The translations under genes were made by a program, and so were the position numbers. Below are positions 50,060-59,055 of a stretch of 59,055 nt of DNA, piece by piece. Below the pieces are notes generated by a model. The model saw only the letters and a program-made list of their open reading frames with translations, did not search any database and was not told the DNA's origin. The stretch comes from Caulobacter sp. (lineage in GTDB: Bacteria; Pseudomonadota; Alphaproteobacteria; Caulobacterales; Caulobacteraceae): assembly GCA_028291265.1 (NCBI GenBank), contig JAQGIK010000191.1:1-59055 (forward strand). Reading direction: 5' to 3'. The stretch's first letter is position 1; every line of letters begins with the position of its first letter.

Positions 50060-50898
50060 GCCTGGGTCCCGGCCGTGAAGACGCGGTCCGTCGGCAGGAC
50101 CGCGTCGATCGGAATGTCGTCGGCGGTGGCCAGGTCGGCGTAGATGGGGGCGAAGTCCTGCAGGGTGGCGTCGAGCAGGGCCTGCAGGCCGGGGATGACG
50201 AAATAGGCCTGCTGGAAGTCGTCGATGCGGTAGGGGGTGCGCATGGCGCGCGTCAGGTCGAAGCCCAGGCGGTTGGGCGAGGGGTCGTCGAGGGCGAAGA
50301 TCGACTCCGTCCGCGAGGAGACGATGCCGGCCCCGTAGATGCGCAGGCCCTTGGGCGTTTCCAGCAGGCCGAACTCGACGGTGTACCAGTAGAGGCGGGC
50401 GAGATTGTGCAGCCGGCCCAGGCCCACGGCGCGTTGGCCGCCCTTGCCGTAGGCTTCCATGTAGTCGGCGAAGGTGGGGTCGGTCAGCATCGGCACATGG
50501 CCGAAGACATCGTGGAAGATGTCCGGCTCCTGCAGGTAGTCGAGCTGGTCACGCTTGCGGATGAACTGGCCGGCCGGGAAGCGGCGGTTGGCCAGGTGGT
50601 CGAAGAAGACCTCGTCGGGCACCAGGCCGGGCACGGCGACGACGCTCCAGCCGGTCAGGCGCCGGAGCTCGACATTGATCTCGTCGAAGTTGGGGATGCC
50701 GCCGCGGTGCAGATTAAGGGCCTGCATTCCGTGCAGGAACTCGTCGCAGGCGTAGCCCGGCAGCAGGGCGGCCTGGCGCTCGTAGAGGATGTCCCAGGTC
50801 GCGTGTTCTTCGGCCGTGTAGTCGGCCCAGCCCTGATCGATCGTCCAGTCTTCGCGCGCCCCGGGGGGCGGCGCGGCGATAAAGCCATCGGCGCTCAT
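50020..50898 (-). CDS. phhA: Phenylalanine-4-hydroxylase PhhA
   Basis: Tetrahydrobiopterin-dependent monomeric hydroxylase, 292 residues, making tyrosine from phenylalanine. The iron ligands are His129 and His134 in EPDIFHDVFGHVPML and Glu175 in YTVEFGLLE. GLRIYGAGIVSSRTES and the substrate region RKRDQLDYLQEPDIF fit the family. Regulatory domain absent, as in bacterial forms. The end overlaps the acyltransferase gene by 40 bases on the other strand. Lies downstream of hspQ with a hairpin between, so the two may be separate transcripts. Confidence 0.97.
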   Translation of the reverse strand: MSADGFIAAPPPGAREDWTIDQGWADYTAEEHATWDILYERQAALLPGYACDEFLHGMQALNLHRGGIPNFDEINVELRRLTGWSVVAVPGLVPDEVFFDHLANRRFPAGQFIRKRDQLDYLQEPDIFHDVFGHVPMLTDPTFADYMEAYGKGGQRAVGLGRLHNLARLYWYTVEFGLLETPKGLRIYGAGIVSSRTESIFALDDPSPNRLGFDLTRAMRTPYRIDDFQQAYFVIPGLQALLDATLQDFAPIYADLATADDIPIDAVLPTDRVFTAGTQAYAKAGGRLARAD

Positions 50899-50929
50899 AG
50901 GGTGAGACTACGTTGTGTTGCGAGGAATG

Positions 50930-50968
50930 TTCCGCCGAATTTGCCCGTGTTTCGCAGATTCGGCGGAA
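50930..50968. terminator. Strong hairpin between hspQ and phhA
   Basis: An 11-bp perfect inverted repeat, TTCCGCCGAAT (50930-50940) and ATTCGGCGGAA (50958-50968), with a 17-base loop. It starts 10 bases after the hspQ stop (minus strand) and ends 31 bases before the phhA start. There is no U-tract, so termination is not certain; an operator or mRNA-end structure is an alternative. Confidence 0.5.
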
Positions 50969-50978
50969 AGATGTTGCG

Positions 50979-51320
50979 TTAGTGGGCGACCCTGGGCCGC
51001 ATGTTGTAGTGGCCGTCCTCGAAACCGTCGAAGATCAGGGCCGTGTGCGGGTGGCCGATCGGCTCGCCCGTGTCGTCGGGCAGCAGGTTCTGCTCGGAGA
51101 CATAGGCCACGTAGGTGTTCTGATCGTTCTCGGCCAACAGGTGGTAGAACGGCTGGTCCTTGCGCGGACGGATCTCTTCGGGAATGGAATTCCACCATTC
51201 CTCGGTATTGGCGAAGGTTGGATCGACGTCGAAGATCACCCCGCGGAACGGGAAAACCCGGTGACGGACCACCTGTCCAATGGCGAACTTGGCGAGTTGG
51301 CTGTTCATAATGTTCATCAT
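50979..51320 (-). CDS. hspQ: Heat shock protein HspQ (hemimethylated DNA-binding protein family)
   Basis: Small protein of 113 residues from ATG at 51320 (MMNIMNSQLAKFAIGQVVRH). The conserved core VRHRVFPFRGVIFDVDPTFA, then WYH-like QPFYHLLAENDQNTYVAYVSEQNL and a C-terminal FEDGHYNMRPR, identify HspQ/YccV. It is a ClpXP/Lon-related adaptor or DnaA-linked protein in other bacteria. Possible starts are at 51359, 51320 and 51308; the first has 12 extra residues not typical of the family. A purine-rich GGGGCG lies upstream of 51320. Confidence 0.9.
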   Translation of the reverse strand: MMNIMNSQLAKFAIGQVVRHRVFPFRGVIFDVDPTFANTEEWWNSIPEEIRPRKDQPFYHLLAENDQNTYVAYVSEQNLLPDDTGEPIGHPHTALIFDGFEDGHYNMRPRVAH

Positions 51321-51467
51321 CTTACGCCCCACGCCTGACTGAATGCTGAACGTAGTCATCACGCAAGAGTCGGCAAGTGCGGGGTTCCGTCCTTGCGACA
51401 ACATGGTCTAGGGTCGCTTTGAAACCGGGCGCCGATCCACGGCCGTCCGCGCAGACAGGTGACAACC

Positions 51468-52571
51468 ATGTCGGAGGCGCCAAGCGCCCGGCCGCAGCCC
51501 GAACAGGGCTCGCGCGGGCAAGGCGGGCCGCCGTGTTATGCGGCGCTCGACCTGGGCACGAACAACTGCCGCCTGCTGGTTGCGACGCCGACGCCGGGGG
51601 GCTTTCGCGTCGTCGAGGCCTATTCCCGAATCGTCCGGCTGGGCGAGGGGTTGAGCCAGAGCGGCCGGCTGTCGGACGAGGCCATGGAGCGGGCGATGGC
51701 GGCCCTGACCGTCTGCGCCGAGAAGGTGCGGCGGCGAAAGTGCGTGCGGTTTCGCGCCATCGCCACCCAGGCCTGCCGGGGGGCCGAGAACGGTCCGGCC
51801 TTCATCGAACGGGTGGCCGAGGAAACCGGCCTCAAGCTGCAGATCATTCCGCCGAAGGAAGAGGCCCAGCTGTCGGTGGCCGGCTGCGTCAACCTGCTGG
51901 ACCGCACGGCCGAGGCGGCGCTGGTGGTCGACGTTGGTGGTGGCTCGACCGAACTGTCGTGGGTGGACCTGAAGGGGGAGGGGCTGGACCTGCGGCCCCG
52001 ACAGTTCGCGGCCTGGAAGCTGCCGATCAAGGCCTGGCTGTCGATTCCCATCGGGGTGGTGACCCTGGCCGAGCGCTTCCCGGAGGGGGAGAAGGCCTCG
52101 GAGGCCTGGTTCCGCTCGATGGTCGAGGCGGTGAAGGAAATCCTCGCCGCCTTCCCGCATGCAGAGCCGCTGCGCGAGGTTTTCCAGGCCGACCGGGCCC
52201 ATATGGTCGGCACCTCGGGCGCGATCACCAGCCTGGCGGGGCTGCATCTCAACCTGCCGCGCTATGACCGCAACCGGGTCGACGGCATGTGGATGACCCG
52301 GGGCGAGTGTGAAGTGGCGGCCGACCGACTGATCGCCCTGACCCCGGCCGAACGGGCGGCGCAGGCCTGTATCGGGCCGGACCGGGCCGACCTGGTGCTG
52401 GCCGGGGCGGCCATTCTGCAGGCGGTTCAGGAGCTCTGGCCCTGCTCGCGGGTACGGGTTGCGGACCGGGGTTTGCGCGAGGGCATCCTGATGAGCCTGA
52501 TGAGCGAACAGCGCCCGCGGCGTCGCCGTCGTGGCGGACGGGGCCGGCGACCTGTAGAAGCGGCCGCATGA
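51468..52571 (+). CDS. Ppx/GppA family exopolyphosphatase
   Basis: Exopolyphosphatase / guanosine pentaphosphatase family, 367 residues from ATG at 51468 with AGGTG upstream; a GTG three codons earlier is also possible. The actin-like phosphate loops are visible: YAALDLGTNNCRLLV near residue 25, RAIATQACRGAENG, and VVDVGGGSTELSW near residue 155. It may degrade polyphosphate or pppGpp. The family's HD domain is missing, so it is the short form (GppA-like). A basic C-terminal tail (RPRRRRRGGRGRR) could bind RNA. It overlaps rlmE by 4 bases (ATGA), linking phosphate/stringent metabolism with ribosome maturation. Confidence 0.92.
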   Translation: MSEAPSARPQPEQGSRGQGGPPCYAALDLGTNNCRLLVATPTPGGFRVVEAYSRIVRLGEGLSQSGRLSDEAMERAMAALTVCAEKVRRRKCVRFRAIATQACRGAENGPAFIERVAEETGLKLQIIPPKEEAQLSVAGCVNLLDRTAEAALVVDVGGGSTELSWVDLKGEGLDLRPRQFAAWKLPIKAWLSIPIGVVTLAERFPEGEKASEAWFRSMVEAVKEILAAFPHAEPLREVFQADRAHMVGTSGAITSLAGLHLNLPRYDRNRVDGMWMTRGECEVAADRLIALTPAERAAQACIGPDRADLVLAGAAILQAVQELWPCSRVRVADRGLREGILMSLMSEQRPRRRRRGGRGRRPVEAAA

Positions 52572-53281
52572 CCGACGAAGAACCTCCGCGCCGCCGCATG
52601 GTGAAGCCGCCGACGGGCGGGCTGGAAGCGGGCCGCCACAAGCCTGCCCGGCTGAAGACCGCCTACCGGCGTACCCCTAGCCAGCAGGCCTGGCTGGAGC
52701 GGCAGATCAACGATCCGTTTTCGGCCGAGGCGCGGGCCAAGGGCTATCGCAGCCGCGCGGCCTTCAAGCTCAGCGAGATCGACGACAAGCTGAAGCTGAT
52801 CCGGAAGGGCACCAAGATCATCGACCTGGGCTGCGCGCCGGGCGGCTGGATCCAGATCGCGCTCGAGCGCGGGGCCGGGCCGGTGGTCGGAGTCGACCTT
52901 CTCGAGGTCGATCCCCTGAGCCCGGCGACCATCATCCAGATGGACTTCACCGACCCTGAGTGCGGCCCGCGCCTGATGGAACTGCTCGGCGGCCAGCCGG
53001 ACCTCGTGCTGTCGGACATGGCCCCCAACACCGTCGGCCACCGCGAGACCGACCACATCCGCATCGTCGGCCTGATCGAACTGGCGGTGGATTTCGCCAT
53101 CTCCGTGCTGAAGCCGGGCGGCTCGTTCGTCGCCAAGGCCTTCCAGGGCGGCGAGACGGCCGATGTCATTCTCCGGCTGAAGAAGCACTTCGAGAAGGTG
53201 CAGCACATCAAGCCCAAGGCCAGCCGGGCCGACAGCTCGGAAGTCTTCCTGGCCGCGACGGGGTTCAAGGGGCTCGGTTAA
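52568..53281 (+). CDS. rlmE: 23S rRNA 2'-O-ribose U2552 methyltransferase RlmE (FtsJ)
   Basis: Heat-shock-type rRNA methyltransferase, 237 residues. The SAM motif IIDLGCAPGGW lies near residue 84-94. The catalytic K-D-K-E set is complete: Lys67 (AAFKLSE), Asp150 (LSDMAPN), Lys190 (FVAKAFQGG) and Glu225 (SSEVFLA). A basic N-terminal extension of about 30 residues precedes the core. ATG overlaps the Ppx/GppA stop. The stop (TAA) shares a TTAA tetranucleotide with the convergent 2'-5' RNA ligase gene. Confidence 0.97.
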   Translation: MTDEEPPRRRMVKPPTGGLEAGRHKPARLKTAYRRTPSQQAWLERQINDPFSAEARAKGYRSRAAFKLSEIDDKLKLIRKGTKIIDLGCAPGGWIQIALERGAGPVVGVDLLEVDPLSPATIIQMDFTDPECGPRLMELLGGQPDLVLSDMAPNTVGHRETDHIRIVGLIELAVDFAISVLKPGGSFVAKAFQGGETADVILRLKKHFEKVQHIKPKASRADSSEVFLAATGFKGLG

Positions 53282-53866
53282 TTCGGGCGACACAGCGGCT
53301 GGCGATGGATGACGACGTGCCTTGTCTGGCCGACGAAGCTGCGGACCAGAACCACCTCATCCACGCGCCAGCCGATTGGATCAATCGCCTGCCGAGCGAT
53401 CCTGTCGGGTGAATAGGCGACCGTTATATGGGGCAGGACGTGCTCGGCGCTCTTGTCGACGGACCGACCCAGAGCCCGGCCCAGGCTGACCCACAGATCG
53501 ATGACGAAGTCGCGGCTGATGGCGTCGGCAAGCAGAACAATGGGAAAGCGCTCATTGTCGAACCGGCTTGATGGATTGAAGGCGACCGCCTCATCGAAGC
53601 GGATATCGAAAGCGGTCGCGGTCAGACCCTGCAGCGCGGACAGCGGCAAACTCGAAAATCGACGCCCGCCAACGACAGTTCGCCAAGCCGTGCAAGCTGA
53701 CATGAAATACGGACGCTGGACGAGCGGAACATCGAAGGGTGTTGCGCCTGATCAGGGCGCTGGCTGTGTGTTCGGCTTCGATGGCCATTGGCCGTGGCGG
53801 CCGAAGGCCAAGAAAAACGTTGAGCTGGGTTGCGGCTTCTGCCGGCTGAAAAAGATCGGGTTGCAT
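53278..53866 (-). pseudogene. 2'-5' RNA ligase (LigT/ThpR) family gene, frameshifted
   Basis: Two reading frames on the minus strand together make one LigT-like protein. The first, from ATG at 53866 (MQPDLFQPAEAATQLNVFLG), holds the first catalytic H-x-S motif in FHVSLHGL. The second, ending at 53278, holds the second motif in LPHITVAYSPD and a matching C-terminus. They are in different frames and must be joined between about 53591 and 53703; the total of 589 bases is one more than a multiple of three. Restored, the protein would have about 195 residues, normal for the family. The frame from 53703 alone lacks the first catalytic motif. It may be a real pseudogene or a sequencing error. An SOS box lies just before the ATG. 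Confidence 0.75.
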
Positions 53867-53871
53867 AAGTA

Positions 53872-53886
53872 GAACAAAAGTGGAAC
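53872..53886 (-). promoter_or_regulatory. LexA (SOS) box before the frameshifted RNA ligase gene
   Basis: On the minus strand the sequence is GTTCCACTTTTGTTC, an exact GTTC-N7-GTTC. It ends six bases before the ATG at 53866. The same two-site spacing as the recN box suggests a real LexA operator; the position would put it in or right at the transcription start, giving a very short leader. Confidence 0.7.
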
Positions 53887-53956
53887 AAAAGCTCAATGTC
53901 GAGTCGAATCTGCGGGGGTAATCGCAGGCGTAATGGTTCGGCTGAGCGAACGGGTG

Positions 53957-53971
53957 TATGACAATGTCATA
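53957..53971. promoter_or_regulatory. Palindromic operator upstream of parD
   Basis: TATGACA-A-TGTCATA is a perfect 7-bp inverted repeat around one base, 16 bases before the parD ATG at 53988. ParD antitoxins and ParDE complexes repress their own promoter at such sites. TGTCATA may also overlap the -10 element. Confidence 0.65.
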
Positions 53972-53987
53972 TCGACAGGACGAGCCC

Positions 53988-54266
53988 ATGACCCGCACTA
54001 GCCGCCCGATCACCGTCACCCTTGGCGCTTATCAAGAGAAGGTGGAGGCTCGCGTGGCATCGGGTGAATACGAGTCTGTCAGTGAGGTCGTCCGCGCCGG
54101 GCTCCGAGCGCTTGAACGTGAAGAAGCAGATCTGGACGCTTGGGCGCGGGCGCGGATCGAGGCTTATGAGAAGGACCCTCGACCTTTGATTTCGTGGGAT
54201 GAGGCCAAGGCTCGCTTGAAGGCCCACCACGAAGCTCGTGTGAAGGCCGATGCCGAAAAGGCGTGA
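53988..54266 (+). CDS. parD: ParD-type antitoxin
   Basis: Ribbon-helix-helix antitoxin of 92 residues from ATG at 53988 (MTRTSRPITVTLGAYQEKVE), with AGGA seven bases upstream. An ATG at 53958 is in frame but would lie inside the palindromic operator, so it is not chosen. The N-terminal DNA-binding half (ITVTLGAYQEKVEARVASGE, then YESVSEVVRAGLRALERE) is typical; the C-terminus (SWDEAKARLKAHHEARVKAD) is the toxin-binding tail. It overlaps the toxin gene by 17 bases. Confidence 0.92.
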   Translation: MTRTSRPITVTLGAYQEKVEARVASGEYESVSEVVRAGLRALEREEADLDAWARARIEAYEKDPRPLISWDEAKARLKAHHEARVKADAEKA

Positions 54267-54576
54267 GGTCCAGTTCAGCGCCGCCGCAATCGAGGACATG
54301 CGGGCGATCTATGACTCTCTTGCCGGTCGGGCCGGGCATGCTGTTGCCGATCGATACACTGATCGCATCTATGATTATGTCGGCGGTTTCGACCTGTTTG
54401 CGGAGAGGGGCGCGAGGCGCGATGACCTTCGTCCGGGCATGCGATTGATCGGATTTGAGCGGCGAGTGACGATCCTCTTCGAGGTCACTGCATCCGCTGT
54501 AGTCATTGTCTCGGTCGCTTACGGGGGTCAGGATATCGAAGCCCGTTTCGCTGCCGACGACCCCGACGCCGGTTGA
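54250..54576 (+). CDS. parE: ParE/RelE-family toxin
   Basis: Toxin of 108 residues in the ParE superfamily: VQFSAAAIEDMRAIYDSLAG at the N-terminus, the ERGARRDDLRPGMRLIGFER middle region and the C-terminal strand ILFEVTASAVVIVSVAYGGQ. ParE toxins usually block DNA gyrase; residues that decide between ParE and RelE activity cannot be judged here. Starts inside parD, so translation is coupled and antitoxin is made first. The pair stands between the broken RNA ligase gene and guaB. Confidence 0.9.
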   Translation: MPKRREVQFSAAAIEDMRAIYDSLAGRAGHAVADRYTDRIYDYVGGFDLFAERGARRDDLRPGMRLIGFERRVTILFEVTASAVVIVSVAYGGQDIEARFAADDPDAG

Positions 54577-56088
<1,512 letters not shown>

Positions 56089-56107
56089 CGTGAATGAGGA
56101 TACCTGA

Positions 56108-57369
56108 GTGAGGGATGGCGGACGCATCGCGGCGGCGATCCAGGTGCTGGATGACATCGAGCTGCGCCACAAGCCGGTTCGGCAGGCGCTGAAGACCTGG
56201 AGCGACGGGGCGCGGTACGCGGGCTCGAAGGATCGGGCCTGGGTGTCGGGCCTGGCGCTGGACGTGCTGCGCCGGCAGCGGTCGTTGGCGTATCTGATGG
56301 GCGAAGAGAGCAATCGCGCCCGGGCCTTGGCGGCGCTTCGCTGGATCTGGGACTGGGAGATGGAGCGGCTCACCGAGGCCTGCGCTGATCCGCACGGCCC
56401 CGGCGCGCTGACCGAGCACGAGACCGCCACCCTGAGCGCCAAGCCGTCGCTCAAGGGCGCCAAGGCCGATGTGCAGGGCGACTATCCCGACTGGATCGAG
56501 GCCAGCATGGCCCGCACCTTCGGCAAGGACCGTGTCGAGGAAGGCATCGCCTTCGCCCAGCGCGCGCCGGTCGACCTGCGGGTCAACCGGCTGAAAAGCG
56601 ACGCCTATGAGGTGCTGAAGGCGCTGGACGACATGGGCGCCGAGCCGGCGGGCATGCTGCCGGACGCCCTGCGCGTGCCAGCCCCCGCGGCGGCCGAGCG
56701 GGCGGCGGCGGTGGAGATCCATCCGTCGTTCGCGATGGGCTGGTTCGAGGTCCAGGACCTGGGCAGCCAGATGGCGGCGGCCTGCGCCGGCGACGTGCCC
56801 GGGCAGCAGGTGCTCGACTACTGCGCCGGCGGCGGCGGCAAGACGCTGGCCCTGGCGGCGGCGATGGGCAACACCGGCAAGATCTACGCCTACGACAGCG
56901 ACGCGCGGCGGATGACCGACATCATTCCGCGGGCCACGCGGGCCGGGGTCACGAACCTGGAACTGCGGACGCCGCTGAACAAGGCGCCGCTCGACGGGCT
57001 GCAGGAGACGATGGACCTGGTGTTCGTCGACGCCCCCTGCACCGGCTCGGGGACCTGGCGGCGGCACCCGGACGCCAAGTGGCGGCTGACCCCCGACACC
57101 CTGCAACGGCGTCTGAACGAACAGCGCAAGGTGCTTGATCAGGCTAGTGAATTCGTCAAGCCGGGCGGCCGGATGGTCTATGTCACCTGCTCCTTCTTCG
57201 CCGAGGAGAACGAACAGCAGGTGGAAGCCTTCCTGAAGCGGAACGAGGGCTTCAAGCTGCGCAAGCTGACCCTGTTCCCCGACTATACGACGCCGCAGGG
57301 CTACCTGCGGCTGTCGCCCCGCACGGCCGGCACGGACGGCTTCTTCGCAGCTTTGTTGGACCGTAAAAA

Positions 57370-57373
<4 letters not shown>
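56108..57373 (+). CDS. RsmB/NOP2/Sun-type RNA (cytosine-5) methyltransferase
   Basis: rRNA m5C methyltransferase-like protein, 421 residues. SAM motif I is [18 protein letters not shown], motif IV is [16 protein letters not shown] with Cys311, and motif VI is [10 protein letters not shown] with the catalytic Cys361. An N-terminal helical NusB-like region (residues 1-130) is present but short. GTG start at 56108 with TGAGGA upstream. It overlaps guaA by 4 bases (ATGA), giving guaB-rsmB-like-guaA; the middle gene is a frequent companion in alphaproteobacteria. The exact rRNA site cannot be told. Confidence 0.92.
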
Positions 57374-58920
<1,547 letters not shown>

Positions 58921-58947
58921 CCGCCAGGGACTAGGACGAATCGACAT

Positions 58948-59055
58948 TCAGCGCATCCAGAGCATGGATGCGGCGATGTGGATGAAGGCCATGTAGTGAG
59001 CGGCGAGCCTGTCGAACCGTGTGGCGAAGCGGCGGAAGTGCTTGAGTCTGTTGAA
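58948..59055 (-). mobile_element. IS5-family transposase, C-terminal fragment cut by the window edge
   Basis: The minus strand ends with 35 codons before TGA at 58948: FNRLKHFRRFATRFDRLAAH, then YMAFIHIAASMLWMR. The segment RRFATRFDRLA is the usual C-terminal end of IS5-type DDE transposases. The rest lies outside the window, so completeness is unknown. It reads toward guaA and ends 27 bases after it. Confidence 0.8.

Overview
The window is high-GC DNA from an alphaproteobacterium, most likely a member of the Caulobacterales. The evidence is the gene order lpxC-bamD-recN-ligA, two candidate SOS boxes of the alphaproteobacterial type GTTC-N7-GTTC (one upstream of recN), many GTG/TTG starts, and typical family variants of GuaA, PhhA, HspQ and the hybrid kinase. 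I saw no tRNA, rRNA or CRISPR array.

Layout. 1-7300: envelope and DNA maintenance genes (lpxC, bamD, recN, a small secreted protein, ligA) and a YdjM-type membrane protein. 7500-11150: a minus-strand three-gene operon (circularly permuted ATP-grasp, alpha-E protein, transglutaminase). 11460-23250: four paralogous secreted proteins of about 830-870 residues, each with seven FG-GAP propeller repeats, RTX calcium-binding repeats and a type I secretion type C-terminus; a convergent MscS channel lies between copies three and four. 23270-30350: a 2OG-Fe(II) oxygenase, then tamA-tamB. 30350-37200: DUF1428, LysR, GST-VOC, two small proteins, an S9 peptidase and a hybrid histidine kinase.

37355-42264 is the accessory part. 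After an orphan phage-terminase-small-subunit-like gene comes a compositionally foreign block of four genes: a MORC/MutL-like GHKL ATPase, an unrecognised protein with methyltransferase-like motifs, a cytosine-C5 DNA methyltransferase and a Vsr nick endonuclease. I read this as a predicted GHKL-ATPase defence or modification system. It resembles the MORC/paraMORC neighbourhoods known from comparative genomics, but lacks their usual helicase and AIPR partners.

42380-47880: an arginine succinyltransferase (AST) catabolic cluster (M20 hydrolase, astA, astD, astB) broken up by inverted pairs of palindromic repeats, one of which supplies the astB ribosome binding site. 47880-52600: a membrane LytTR regulator divergent from an acyltransferase, phhA, hspQ, Ppx/GppA and rlmE. 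53278-54576: a frameshifted 2'-5' RNA ligase family gene with an SOS box at its start, and a parDE toxin-antitoxin pair with a palindromic operator. 54625-58920: guaB, an RsmB-type methyltransferase and guaA. The window ends inside an IS5-type transposase.
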